A stretch of DNA of 64,000 nucleotides from Ww85 sp963745765 (GTDB lineage: Bacteria > Desulfobacterota > Desulfobulbia > Desulfobulbales > Desulfocapsaceae): NCBI GenBank assembly GCA_963745765.1, contig CAVUYQ010000026.1:1-64000 (forward strand), written 5' to 3'. A program made the translations under genes and the position numbers. Shown here in pieces: positions 1 to 10,135 of this stretch. Positions within the stretch are counted from its first letter, which is position 1. Every line of letters starts with the position of its first letter. Under the pieces are notes generated by a model. The model saw only the letters and a list, made by a program, of their open reading frames with translations, was not told the DNA's origin and did not search any database.

Positions 1-692
1 TGCATAAAGCGAACTACTGTTAACGGTGCGCAACATGGCATTTCGTGATGAAATTGGTTTTTGTTTATCTGAAAGCGGAAGTATTCCCACACGCAGTGTT
101 GGCCATTCGCATTCGATAGGTTCACCATAACAATCCATCCCGTCTTCCTGAATACCTTCATGCCATAACACAAAACCATTCCATAATGAGCGTGCGGCAC
201 TACCACTTCCCAATCGTGCCAAAATTGATAAATCACGTTGTTTTAATTGCCAGTCAAACAAATCATTCAATGCGCTAACCAGTGACGCAAAACCACATGC
301 GGAAGAAGCCAGACCCGCAGCAACAGGAATATTCATTTTAATATCGACATGCAAATACCATTGATCAGTAGTGCGGAATAAATTTAAATAATCTACCAGT
401 CGCATAACAAACTCACTACTTGGATCAAGCTCTTTGTCATTTAAAACAACTTTATCAACTGCTGTTTCACTCCATGATAATGTCGTCATGGCACCTTTAT
501 CAGGCAGTGAGATAGATAAACTTGATGTGACAGGCAAATTAATCTCAGTGTTTCGCTTACCCCAATATTTACATAACGCAATATTAGTAGGGGCATAAGC
601 AACGCCTTTTTCGCGTCTTGGATGGGTAGGTTTATTAGCATAACTGCTATTCGACGTCTGCACGTATTGCTGAATTATTCGCGCACAGACAT
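1..692 (-). CDS. mvaD: Diphosphomevalonate decarboxylase, partial (runs off left edge)
   Basis: The enzyme decarboxylates mevalonate 5-diphosphate to isopentenyl diphosphate in the mevalonate pathway (cytosolic GHMP-kinase fold). Reading the minus strand, the frame gives 'GVAYAPTNIALCKYWGKR' near the N-terminus, then the 'AGLASSACGFASLV' phosphate-binding loop and 'GSGSAARSLWNGFVLW', all hallmarks of the family. The frame has no stop before the window edge, so the C-terminal part is missing. The start is unclear. An ATG at 692 would give a sensible N-terminus only if one base were restored near 680 (the ATG frame hits TAA at once). In the main frame the first usable start is a GTG at 663. The DNA is clearly more AT-rich than what follows. 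A mevalonate-pathway gene is unexpected in the bacterial group suggested by the rest, so transfer or a chimeric join is likely. Confidence 0.85.
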
Positions 693-699
693 CACAGAG

Positions 700-1000
700 C
701 CATTTTCAAGGGTTCTGACGGTTTTCCGGCCTCCGATGGAAAATTAGTAGATGAGGCCACCCTGTACATTTATGAAGGAAGCCATGCCTTTATAATATTT
801 TGTTTGGCTTGACTACGGTTGCGTGGCCGGCACTTGCACCCGTGGTGATCCGGATGTTCCGGCTCAGCTCCGGCAGTGATGACGATAGCCTTGGCCGGGG
901 CGTCGAACTCAAAGTTCCGTTGATAAATTCATCATAGGCGCGCTCGTCCTGGAAAAAGATGATCCCACTGAATGGTTTGCCGCCGCCCGGAGTTGCCTAT
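700..1000 (-). pseudogene. SYLF/Ysc84-type lipid-binding domain remnant
   Basis: On the minus strand, pieces in three frames together read like the C-terminal half of a SYLF (Ysc84) lipid-binding protein. They are 'FFQDERAYDEFINGT', then after a shift 'FEFDAPAKAIVITAGAE', then 'TTGASAG', then 'KYYKGMASFINVQGGLIY' followed by 'FSIGGRK'. At least three frameshifts and a stop separate them, so no SYLF product can be made. The remnant lies between the foreign-looking mvaD fragment and a frameshifted cytochrome gene. Assignment rests on remembered family patterns; there is no intact N-terminal half. Confidence 0.5.
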
Positions 1001-1051
1001 TGAACCCTCCATAACCGTTGATCGGTCCAGTACCCTGTCGTCCTATACCTG

Positions 1052-1590
1052 TCATTTGCCGAAAACCATCCGCATCAAGGTCCGGTCCCGGTCGATATAG
1101 TGATGCTTCAGGGCCGCGGCCAGGTGAAGGCCGATCTGATGGCCAGCACAGTTGCGATGACGCTGTGCGCATCGCTGAAGATTTTGCCTAATCCAGGGTT
1201 TTTGCCGAAAAAGGCAGGCAGGGTGAACAGGCCGTAAACTTGTACAGGGTAACCAAATAGCTGGGACATGGCTATACCTGAAATGGGTTGCAATATCAAA
1301 AGCATATAAAGAAACACATGCATAAGATGGCCGAGTTTGTTTTCGAAGAGGTTGGCTCCCAGATCACGCGGTTTCGGGTTAATGAATCGCCAGCAGAGGC
1401 GTAGCAACACCAGCAGGAGAAGTACTACTCCGGTTGATTTGTGCAGTCCTACAATGAGAGATTTAACTGTTCCGTTCGGCAGGCTGCCCATGATGTAGCC
1501 GGCAATGAGCATGCCCACAACCATCAGGAAGATGAGCCAATGGAACAGCCGTGCAATTATGCCAAAACTTTCGTCCGTGTTTTTATACAT
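1052..1590 (-). pseudogene. Cytochrome b561-family membrane protein, frameshifted before last helix
   Basis: Members are four-helix dihaem membrane proteins that pass electrons between quinones or periplasmic donors and acceptors. The start at 1590 follows a strong AAGGAGGAG ribosome site. Residues after 'IIARLFHWLIFLMVVG' supply the first helix His, and 'LHKSTGVVLLLLVLLRL' and 'LGHLMHVFLYMLLILQP' the next two helices. As written the frame runs out at 1108 with an unrelated 'SAFTWPRP' tail. Restoring one base near 1138 continues into 'IGLHLAAALKHHYIDRD' and stops at 1052, recovering the fourth helix with its haem-ligand histidines. So one base is missing, either by mutation or in the consensus. 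Without it the protein lacks a haem ligand and one helix. Confidence 0.75.
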
Positions 1591-1608
1591 ATTCTCCTCC
1601 TTATACAA

Positions 1609-2468
1609 AGTGTAAGAACTGAACAGGCTAATCTATTCAGTAGGAAATCATTACGGATCTGCTTCCGTCAGACCATCGTAAACTTAAACTGAATAGCGAC
1701 TTTTTTCATATTTCCAATGTCTAGATACAACAAATAAGTCGATGATGAAAAATAGAAAGGTTAAAAAAAAGCAATTACAGAGGGGGGTGATGAGCAGAAT
1801 TCGTCCTGTTCAGCAGGACCCCCTCCCATCTGTTTGATTGAAGGCAGCAATCTGCCTGACTTTGAATAACCTCGGTAAAGAACCTGCAATAGCTTTTTTG
1901 AGTTAGGTGTAACGGTTACGAATTATTGCTTGTAGGACAGATAAGCAAAATGTGTGCCAGCCAGGATGCCATTAAGAATTTCGAGAGAATGCAACCGTGT
2001 TTACAACAAGGCTCAGTTGGCCAGGAGCTCAGGACCATCATGCTGTAATGCTGAAAACGGAAATGCGGATAATCAGTTTTATCTGTAAGAAAGGCGTAAT
2101 CAGCAAGATCCTTGTGCATCTGGGAGTACATGAATAGCCAAAGCAGCGGGCACCGCCGCAAGAGGTGTATGCCGGGCTGATTCATCTGGTTCCTTATGAT
2201 GACGGCTGGCCCGGAGCCGAAACCTTTTCGTCGATGTAAACACGCGGTAGAAGTCGCGGCCGGTGTTTTAGACGCCCCTGAAAAAGCGATTTCCTATCAC
2301 CGGTTGCTTAATTGCCTGTTCATCCCGGTGCGGCCTTTTGCTGCAGGACCGTCCGGTCTTGATTAGTGTGGAATGGTAAACGAGAGGTTAGCAGCACGGC
2401 GGAAAGGTCGAGTGGCCGCTTTCTGCACCCAACAACGATTCCATCACACTAAGAACAAGGAGATTGCT
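1609..2468. other. Long stretch without an intact gene
   Basis: No convincing reading frame is present on either strand. Its right part (2181-2302) carries the two short repeats shared with the 13.2 and 18.2-18.5 kb regions. The left part has nothing recognisable beyond the cytochrome leader. Confidence 0.5.
2181..2302. repeat. Dispersed repeat, copy 1 (two blocks)
   Basis: Block A (2181-2254) matches 18240-18313 almost base for base; on the plus strand both could encode 'YDDGWPGA'. Block B (2271-2302), centred on GCGATTTCCTATCACC, recurs at 13235-13266 and 18499-18529. Blocks A and B are 16 bases apart here but about 185 apart in the 18 kb copy, as if this copy suffered an internal deletion. 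No frame stays open across either copy, so this is a repeat or shared relic, not a gene. Confidence 0.75.
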
Positions 2469-2915
2469 ATGAAGATCCTGATGGTTCTCACATCCCACGA
2501 TAGACTGGGCGACACAAACCAGAAGACAGGCTTTTGGCTGGATGAGTTTGCCGCTCCCTACTATGTTTTCAAGGATAACGGTTGTCAGATAACCATTGCC
2601 TCTCCCGCAGGAGGGCATCCTCCAATCGACCCGAAAAGTGATGTGCCCGGTACGCGGACAAAGGCGACGGAACGCTTGTCTAACGATGATGAAGCTCAAA
2701 GGCTGTTAGCCAATACCCTGCGTCTCGATGCGCCCAGCCCGGAAGAGTTCGATGCTGTCTTTTATCCGGGGGGCCATGGCCCTCTGTGGGATCTGGCGGA
2801 AGATATCAATTTTCTTCTGCCCTCTGTCTTAGAGCATGAAGGGAAAACCCTTCTGCGCAGTCAGACGCAGCAGCACGGGAGAACAGCACTGAATTTGTCC
2901 AGCCGGACAGGATAA
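2469..2915 (+). pseudogene. DJ-1/PfpI-family protein with internal deletion, catalytic Cys lost
   Basis: The class I glutamine-amidotransferase-like DJ-1/PfpI family includes glyoxalase III, chaperone and peptidase-like enzymes. ATG 2469 is chosen because AAGGAGA sits just upstream and 'MKILMVLTSHDRLG' is a normal family N-terminus. 'GFWLDEFAAPYYVFKDNG', 'IASPAGG' and 'DAVFYPGGHGPLWDLAED' are all well preserved. Directly after that the segment that should hold the nucleophile (an A-V-C-H-like elbow) is absent. The frame jumps to a short tail 'FLLPSVLEHEGKTLLRS' that resembles the family C-terminus, then drifts. At about 148 codons against a usual 220-230 it lacks the active-site cysteine, so it is probably non-functional. 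Confidence 0.7.
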
Positions 2916-3513
2916 GTCCTGAAGAAGGAGACACAGGAGATTTCGTCTGAGCCTTCCGGTCTTCACCTGATGAAATGGGATAATAATTCCTCGTCAAAAC
3001 AATTCAGAAACTGCCGCTATCTCCTTCTGCAATTCTTTGAACCGCAAAATTTTTGTCAAAGAGAAATTCAAGCGATTGATATTTCACTATCTTGACACAT
3101 CGTCCCCGGAATCCTTCCACGATGCAATGCAGATTGCAGGCCAAATAGGGATAAATCAATTTTTCCTGCCGCCTTTGGAATATACCGTTCCTCGGTAGCC
3201 TTATCAAGAAACCTCTTTTGTGTATTTGATGTGGCACACATCTTGCTCGACTAACTTCAAGGGCTAACCCGAGGAAAATAGCAGGCGGTCAGCCGCATGG
3301 CGAAATGATCAATAAACATATCGAGAACAGTCCGGACTCTTTTCCCGTCATAGGTGCCTCCTGGATCAGAAGGCAGAGATATCAATCCGTGCCTATTCAG
3401 AACCGAGCTGTTTTATTCTGAATGAAACATTGAGACAGAACAAAAGGGCTTTTATCGACAGACACTGTCATAGCTGAAGAGGAGGAGGTAACGGCCCAAA
3501 AAAGCATCATTGA
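2916..3513. other. Non-coding stretch between two gene remnants
   Basis: No open frame with gene-like composition is seen. Short fragments near 3440-3510 may belong to the same decayed gene as the nicotinate phosphoribosyltransferase tail that follows, but stops in all frames prevent a firm call. Confidence 0.4.
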
Positions 3514-3702
3514 CAGGAGACGCTGATAGAAAAACAAAGTGTGCCGGAAATTGTTGAGTATGTCGCCAAGAGATTGGAGAAACTTCCCGGAAAATATAAA
3601 TCCTTACGGGATGGACCGGCTTACCCGGTTGGGGTCAGTAAAAATCTATTGAAATTGCGCAGCCGGCTCATTCAGGAAGCAAAGGATAAATTAGATACCT
3701 GA
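3514..3702 (+). pseudogene. Nicotinate phosphoribosyltransferase C-terminal remnant
   Basis: A 62-codon frame with no plausible start, opened by a stop at 3511, reads 'SVPEIVEYVAKRLEKLPG', 'YKSLRDGPAYPVGVSKNL' and ends 'LIQEAKDKLDT'. This is the pattern at the end of nicotinate phosphoribosyltransferases of NAD salvage (a Lp-x-x-Y-K-x-L-x-x-P-x-x-Y-P-V-x-x-S element). The catalytic part is missing upstream. I take it as the tail of a deleted pncB-like gene. The call rests on this motif alone. Confidence 0.45.
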
Positions 3703-3751
3703 AAATCAGGCTGATCTATGGACAAAGTGAAGGAGCATCGTCAGGTTTGGG

Positions 3752-5282
3752 ATGAAGATGATGAAATTGCTAATGTTGTTCAGATATATAATGTTGTTCA
3801 GATATAGGATGGTGGCCGGAATCGTGCTTCTGGCCCTGTCCGGATGTACGGTGGGCCCGGATTTTAAGTCTCCCCGCTCCTCCGGACGTCGGCAGCTACA
3901 CCGCATCCCCCCTGCCGGAGCGGACCGAGGCTACGGCGGTCAATGGTGGTGCGGCCCAGCATCTCGATTTCACCAGAAAGCTTTCGGCCCAGTGGTGGAA
4001 GATGTTCGGCTCGGATGAACTAAATACCTTGATCGAGGACGGTCTGGCCCGCAACCCATCGCTTACTGCGGCCACAGCGGCTGTGCAGGAGGCCCGCGAA
4101 AATCTGCGCGCAGCCAGCGGTTCCCTGCTTTATCCAAACGTCGATGCCGGCCTGTCTGCCTCGAAACAGAAGATTTCCGGAAAATCGTTCGGCGGCGCGA
4201 GCGAAAGGTTCAGCCTGCTTAACGCATCGGTGGATGTCTCCTACACTCTCGATATGTTCGGCGGCTCCAGACGGCAACTGGAAGGTTTAAGCGCTCAGGT
4301 CGATTATCAGAGATTTCAATATGAGGCCGCCTATCTGACCCTGACGGCGAGCCTGGTCACCACCGCCATTCAGGAGGCATCACTTGCGGCCCAGATAGCC
4401 ACGACCAAGGAGATTGTGGCCGCCGAGGAGCGACAGCTTGTTCTCATCAAAAAACAGTTCGAATTAGGTGCGGTCGCCAAAGAAGCGGTGCTTATCCAGC
4501 AATCTGAACTGGCCAAGACCCGCGCAACGCTGCCTCTTCTACAAAAACAACTGGCCGTAACCCGGCACGCTCTTGCGGCCCTTACCGGACGGTTGCCGGG
4601 TGAAGGAGGGCTGCCCACCTTCGACCTGGACTCCCTGCATCTGCCGGTATCACTTCCGGTCAGTCTGCCGTCGACGCTGGTTCGGCAGCGGCCCGACATC
4701 CGTGCCGGCGAGGCGCTGTTGCACCAGGCCTCGGCCGCGGTCGGTGTGGCGACGGCCGATCTTTATCCGAAGATCACCCTGAGCGGTGGCTACGGGGTTG
4801 AGTCCAACTCCCTCGGAGATCTCTTTGCCGGCCAGAATACGGTCTGGAACCTGGGAGCAGACCTTTTGCAGCCGCTTTTCCATGGCGGTGAGCTTGAGGC
4901 CAGCCGCCGCGCCGCCGTTGCCGCATACAATCAGGCGGCGGCAGAGTACCGGACGACTGTGCTTCAAGCATTTCAGAACGTCGCTGACGTACTGCGTGCT
5001 CTCGACAGCGATGCCAAGGCTTTACAGGCTCAGGCCGAGGCGGATAGTGCGGCAAGTGCGAATCTTGAGCTGACGCGGAGACAGTTTCAACTCGGTGCGA
5101 CCAACTACCTGACTCTGCTGGTCGCCCAGCAGGATTATCAGCAGGGACGCCTCGGCCTGATCACCGCTCGCGCTCAACGTTACGCCGACACCGCCGCCCT
5201 TTTTGAGGCCCTGGGCGGCGGCTGGTGGAATCGTCCGATGGTTCCGGCTGGAGATATTTCCGGCGATAGGATCAAACACTGA
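3752..5282 (+). CDS. RND-pump outer-membrane channel lipoprotein (NodT/OprM family), one surplus base
   Basis: TolC-like trimeric exit duct for a tripartite RND efflux pump. The N-terminus is a lipoprotein signal, 'GIVLLALSGCTVGPDFKSP', with the lipobox Cys and the family's T-V-G-P-D-F pattern. The main body, from 'QWWKMFGSDELNTLIEDGL' onward, carries the two OEP repeats, including the conserved 'LVRQRPDIRAGEALL' and 'LGATNYLTLLVAQQ' stretches. The two parts lie in different frames. Dropping one C from the CCCC at 3872-3875 gives a continuous protein of about 509 residues, normal for the family. An exact 18-bp tandem duplication (3771-3806) lengthens the signal region by six codons. The true start may be this ATG or a later one at 3810. 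First gene of an OMF-adaptor-pump operon. Confidence 0.85.
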
Positions 5283-5320
5283 ATCACCGCCAATTTCATT
5301 TTTTCACCAAGAGGTTTCTG

Positions 5321-6452
5321 ATGACCAAGCGTATGATAGTCATGTTGATTTTCGTCGGTATTTTGTTTGGCGGAATCTTCGGATATAAGGCCTTCATGGG
5401 CGCCATGCTGAAAAAAAGTATGGCTTCGCGGGGCACCCAGCCACAGACGGTTTCCACAACCACTGCGAGCAGCAGTCCCTGGCAGAGCCGCCTCGAAGCC
5501 GTGGGCACGCTGCAGGCGGTGCATGGCGCCGATCTGGCACCGGAAGTCAGCGGCCTGGTGGTGAAGATAAACTTTTCCTCCGGCCAGGAGGTGGAGGCCG
5601 GGACATTGCTCCTCAAACTGGATGACGGTTCCGATCTGGCCAGACTTCGGTCCCTGCAAGCCACCGCCGGGCTGGCCCAAAAATCCTATCAGAGGGACCG
5701 GGAACAGTTTCAGGAGCATACCGTCAGCCAGGCCACCCTGGATGCCGATCTGGCCAATCTCAAGAGTGCCGAGGCCCAGGTAGCAGAACAGCAGGCCCTG
5801 GTCGACAAGAAAGACATTCGGGCTCCCTTTGCCGGTCGACTCGGCATACGACTTGTCGATTTAGGCCAATTTCTAAACGCGGGCACCAGGGTCGTCACGC
5901 TGCAGGCTCTGGATCCGATCTATGTTGACTTCTATCTGCCGCAGCGTTCCCTGGGGCGGATTGATACAGGAATGGCGGTTAAAGTCGAAAGCGATGCCTA
6001 TCCCGGAAAAAATCTTCTCAGGAGAAGTCTCAGCCATCAGTCCAAAGATTGATGCGGACACCCGCAATATTCAGGTCCGGGCCAGAATCCATAACCCGGA
6101 CCATCTGCTGCTGCCGGGAATGTTTGTGACCACCACCATCGACGTCGGCAGGCCAAAAAAAGAAATCACCCTGCCGCAGACGGCAATTTCCTATCATCCT
6201 TACGGTGACATAGTATTTCTGGTCAAGGAAAAGGGCAAGGATAAGGACGGCAACCCCCGCCTGGTCGCCGAGCAAAGGTTTGTCACCACCGGTGATACCA
6301 GGGGAGACCAGATTGCCATCCTCGAAGGTCTCGAGCCGGGCGACACCGTCGTAAGTTCAGGCCAGTTGAAATTGCGGAACCATTCTCCGGTAATCGTAAA
6401 CAACCAAATCCAGCCCGCCGACGATCCATCCCCGACGCCCGAGGACCAATGA
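5321..6452 (+). CDS. RND periplasmic adaptor subunit (HlyD/MexA family), one surplus base
   Basis: Membrane-fusion protein that joins the inner-membrane RND pump to the outer-membrane channel. An N-terminal hydrophobic anchor (residues about 5-25) is followed by a biotinyl-lipoyl half-motif ('VSGLVVKINFSSGQEVEAG'), an alpha-helical hairpin, the returning lipoyl half ('DIRAPFAGRLGIRLVDLGQ') and a beta-barrel and membrane-proximal domain ending in a Pro-rich tail. The frame breaks in the A6 run at 6007-6012. Removing one A joins 'SDAYPGK' to 'IFSGEVSAISPKIDADTRN' and gives about 376 residues, the usual size. It lies 38 bp after the channel gene and 13 bp before the pump gene, so it is co-transcribed with both. 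Confidence 0.9.
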
Positions 6453-6465
6453 TGAGGAGTAAGCG

Positions 6466-9400
6466 ATGAAGTTTACCGACATTTTCATCCACCGCCCGGT
6501 CCTGGCCAGCGTACTCAGCCTTTTCATACTGGTTCTCGGCCTGCGCTCCATCGGCCTGCTGCCCGTCCTGCAGTTTCCCCGCACCGAGAATGCGGTGGTA
6601 ACCGTAAAGACGGCGTATATCGGAGCCAACGCCGACCTGGTTGCCGGTTTCATCACTACGCCGCTGGAAAATTCCATTGCCCAGGCCAACGGTATCGACT
6701 ATATGACCTCCACCAGTACCCAGGGGCTCAGCACCATTACCGCCAACCTGCGCCTCAATGTCAACGTTAATGAAGTTTTGACCCAGATCAACACCAAGGT
6801 CAACGCGGTACGCAACCAACTGCCTCCAGAATCGCAGCAATCAGTATTGGACGTCACCGTGGGAGAGACCACCGACGCCATGTATATCGGCTTCAACAGC
6901 AAGGTGCTGCCCTCAAACAAGATCACCGATTATCTCATCCGTGTGGTACAGCCGAAGCTGCAGGCCCTTGAGGGCATCCAGACCGCAGAAATTCTCGGTC
7001 AGAAGCTTTTCGCCATGCGTGCCTGGCTCAATCCCAAAAAACTTGCCGCCTACCATCTCACGGCCAGGGATATTTCCGCAGCTCTTGCCGAAAACAACTA
7101 TCTCGCTGCGGTCGGGAGAACCAAGGGACAGATGGTCCAGGTGAACCTGACCGCCTCAACCAGTCTTCATTCCCTCGAAGATTTCCGCAACCTGATCGTC
7201 AAACAGCAGAAGGGCGCCGTTGTCCGACTGAGAGACGTAGCCAAGGTATCGCTTGGCTCCGAGGATTACGAATCGCAGGTGGCCTTTGATGGAGAGAAGG
7301 CGGTGTATATCGGCATACAGGTGGCCCCGGCCTCAAACCTGCTCGAGGTGATCGGCCGGGTCCGCGATATCTTCCCGTCGATCCAGCAACAGTTTCCGGA
7401 AGGACTTGACGGCCAGATCGTCTACGATTCGACCAAGTTCGTCGACAGTTCCATCTCCGAGGTGGAGCATACCCTGATCGAGGCCCTGCTGATCGTGACT
7501 CTGGTGGTCTTCCTCTTTCTTGGCTCTTTCCGGTCGGTTCTCATCCCTACCATCACCATCCCTCTGTCACTGATCGGTGCCTTCACAATCATGTTGATGT
7601 TCAATTTTTCCATAAATCTGCTGACGCTGCTCGCCCTGGTCCTTGCCATCGGCCTGGTGGTCGACGACGCCATCATCATTGTCGAAAACGTCAACCGCCA
7701 TCTGGAGATGGGGGCTGACCGTCAGGATGCTGCAATCGGTGCAGCAAGAGAACTGGCGAATCCGATCATTGTCATGACAGTCGTGTTGATCGCCGTTTAT
7801 ATCCCCATCGGCTTCATGGGGGGGCTTACCGGCGCTCTTTTTACCGAATTTGCCTTTACCCTGGTGGCCGCCGTCACCATTTCGGGAATAGTCGCCCTTA
7901 CCCTGTCACCGATGATGTGTTCGCGGCTGCTCAAACCGCACGATCCCGACCGGAAAGGGTGGCAGGCCAAATTTGTCGCCCACCTTGACCGCAGGTTCAA
8001 GGCCCTGCACGAACGCTATCAGGCCCTTCTGCACAGAACTCTCGACTATGTACCGGTTACCCTGGTCTTTGCCCTGATCATCCTCGGCAGTATCTATTTT
8101 CTCTATGCCGGCTCAAAGACAGAACTGGCACCGCAGGAGGATAAGGGGGTCGTCATCACCTCCGCCACAGCGGCCCCGGATGCAACCCTTGCGCAGAGGG
8201 AACTCTATTCCAGCGCTGTCTATCAAACCCTCGCCAGTCATCCGGAGACCGATCATGTCTTCCAGCTCGACAGGCCCGGCAGCTCTATTGCCGGAATGGT
8301 CTTTAAGCCCTGGGACGAGCGGGACAGGACGACCAACGAGCTGCAGCCCGTCCTCCAGCAGGAACTGAGCCATATTGCCGGCATCCGGGCGGTCGCCTTC
8401 CAACCGCCGCCGCTGCCGGGCAGCCGCGGTTTGCCTATACAGTTCGTCGTCCAGACTACGGAACCATTCAGCCAGTTGAACCGGGTCGCCGATGATCTTT
8501 TACAGCAGGCCCAAAAAAGCGGCATGTTCATGTTTCTCGACAGTGACCTGAAATATGACCTGCCGCAATCCGAGATTGTCATCGACCGTGACCTGACTGC
8601 CCAGCTCGGACTTTCGATGCAGGATGTGGGAGAAGTCCTTTCCGCTATGCTCGGAGGCAACTATGTCAATTATTTCAGTCTCTACGATCGTTCCTACAAG
8701 GTCATTCCACAAGTTCAGCAACGATACCGGCTCAATGCGGAGCAACTGAACAACTACTATATCAAAAGTGCCGGCGGAAAGACGATTCCGCTGTCGACCA
8801 TCGCCCATATCACCGACACCGTGGTGCCTGAATCGCTCAACCATTTCCAGCAACAGAATAGTGCGACCATCTCCGGTGTCGCCTTTCCGGGAGTAAGTGT
8901 TGGGCAGGCCCTGGACTATCTCAAACAACTGGCCGGCAAGATCCTGCCGCAAGGCTACTCCATCAACTATGCCGGCCAGTCGCGACAGTTCACCCAGGAG
9001 TCGAGTGCGCTGCTCGTCACCTTTTTCTTTTCCCTGATTATCATTTTCCTGGCCCTTGCCGCCCAGTTTGAAAGTTTCCGCAGCCCGATCATCATCCTCG
9101 TCACCGTCCCGATGTCGATCTGCGGCGCACTCATCTTCATCAGTCTCGGAGTCGGCGGAGCCAGCCTGAATATCTACACCGAAGTCGGTCTGGTTACCCT
9201 GATCGGACTGATCAGCAAGCACGGCATCCTGATCGTCGAATTTGCCAACAACCTGCAACGTGAGGGGGAGAGCAAGCGAGACGCCATCGAGAAGGCGGCC
9301 GCCATCCGCCTGCGGCCGATCCTGATGACCACCGCCGCCATGGTCCTGGGAGTTGTGCCGCTGATCCTGGCCACCGGCGCTGGGGCGATCAGTCGGTACA

Positions 9401-9543
9401 ACATGGGCCTCGTTATCGCTTCCGGTCTATCCATCGGCACCCTGTTCACCCTCTTCGTCGTACCGGCCATGTATATGCTGCTCGCAGCCGAGTATGAACA
9501 GGACAAAAAGCCGACCTCGACGACATCGGACACTCAAAAATGA
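6466..9543 (+). CDS. RND multidrug efflux pump, inner-membrane permease
   Basis: Proton-driven AcrB/MexB-type transporter of the hydrophobe/amphiphile efflux family, 1025 residues, full length and unbroken. It starts after a GAGGAG site with the family opening 'MKFTDIFIHRPVLASVLS'. TM1, a large periplasmic porter loop, TM2-TM7, the second porter loop and TM8-TM12 follow in order. The proton-relay aspartates of TM4 are D400-D401 in 'IGLVVDDAIIIVENV'. Substrate cannot be told from sequence. The sequence is nearest in feel to single-gene pumps that work as homotrimers with the adaptor and channel encoded just upstream. No regulator gene is adjacent. Confidence 0.95.
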   Translation: MKFTDIFIHRPVLASVLSLFILVLGLRSIGLLPVLQFPRTENAVVTVKTAYIGANADLVAGFITTPLENSIAQANGIDYMTSTSTQGLSTITANLRLNVNVNEVLTQINTKVNAVRNQLPPESQQSVLDVTVGETTDAMYIGFNSKVLPSNKITDYLIRVVQPKLQALEGIQTAEILGQKLFAMRAWLNPKKLAAYHLTARDISAALAENNYLAAVGRTKGQMVQVNLTASTSLHSLEDFRNLIVKQQKGAVVRLRDVAKVSLGSEDYESQVAFDGEKAVYIGIQVAPASNLLEVIGRVRDIFPSIQQQFPEGLDGQIVYDSTKFVDSSISEVEHTLIEALLIVTLVVFLFLGSFRSVLIPTITIPLSLIGAFTIMLMFNFSINLLTLLALVLAIGLVVDDAIIIVENVNRHLEMGADRQDAAIGAARELANPIIVMTVVLIAVYIPIGFMGGLTGALFTEFAFTLVAAVTISGIVALTLSPMMCSRLLKPHDPDRKGWQAKFVAHLDRRFKALHERYQALLHRTLDYVPVTLVFALIILGSIYFLYAGSKTELAPQEDKGVVITSATAAPDATLAQRELYSSAVYQTLASHPETDHVFQLDRPGSSIAGMVFKPWDERDRTTNELQPVLQQELSHIAGIRAVAFQPPPLPGSRGLPIQFVVQTTEPFSQLNRVADDLLQQAQKSGMFMFLDSDLKYDLPQSEIVIDRDLTAQLGLSMQDVGEVLSAMLGGNYVNYFSLYDRSYKVIPQVQQRYRLNAEQLNNYYIKSAGGKTIPLSTIAHITDTVVPESLNHFQQQNSATISGVAFPGVSVGQALDYLKQLAGKILPQGYSINYAGQSRQFTQESSALLVTFFFSLIIIFLALAAQFESFRSPIIILVTVPMSICGALIFISLGVGGASLNIYTEVGLVTLIGLISKHGILIVEFANNLQREGESKRDAIEKAAAIRLRPILMTTAAMVLGVVPLILATGAGAISRYNMGLVIASGLSIGTLFTLFVVPAMYMLLAAEYEQDKKPTSTTSDTQK

Positions 9544-9568
9544 AAATTCACAATCAAGGGAATGACAT

Positions 9569-10135
9569 ATGGCTTCTTTCTGGCAACTCTATGGTGAAGC
9601 GGCAAAAACAGCCCACGGTTTTTTCTGGAAAGTCGGATGGAGTTTGTTCTTGGCTATGCTGTCAGAGCGATGATCCAAGCGTTCGTGCCTAAAAAAATGA
9701 CCAGCCAATGGGCGACGCCAACCGCAAGAATGTGACGATTTCCACGGTTTTCTGGACTGCCTCATCCTCCTGTTCGTTTGCCGCACTGTCTGCGGTGAAG
9801 TCACCGATTCGGAAAGGCGCACATTTTATCACCGCCGTGGCCTTTATGTTCGCCTCGGCGACCCTGATGATCGAACTGGCATTCTTCTTATGATCTTTCT
9901 TATCGAAACCGCCGACATATTGCCCAATTGGTTAATCTTGCTGAAGAACGCAGCCGTTGCTCCCTTTATCGCAGCCCTGACCGCTATCGGCTCGATAAGC
10001 AACATTCCGCTCGCCACAGTGCTCAACGCCAACACCTTTTTTTTTGCAGGAATCACGGGATTTATCTATTCTGATCGGATGGTTCCACAATTGATGAAGA
10101 TAAACGCCAAATACTATGGCTGCTGGCGAGAATAG
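9569..10135 (+). pseudogene. YraQ/ArsP-like permease, collapsed
   Basis: Three pieces in different frames together recall an 8-TM permease of the DUF318/YraQ group. They are 'MASFWQLYGEAAKTAHGFF' from ATG 9569 (after AAGGGA), then 'FWTASSSCSFAALSAVKS' and 'KGAHFITAVAFMFASATL', then 'IGSISNIPLATVLNAN' with 'GFIYSDRMVP'. The family's Ser-Ser-Cys-Ser-Phe and N-I-P-L-A-T-V-L-N-A-N signatures are intact. However, at least two frameshifts and a large central deletion leave about 190 codons where 330 or more are expected. It sits 25 bp after the RND pump gene on the same strand. Not functional as written. Confidence 0.7.

Noticed and set aside
3004..3237. 77-codon minus-strand frame as a gene or transposase scrap
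   Set aside because: No domain pattern and no ribosome site, in a stretch dominated by remnants.
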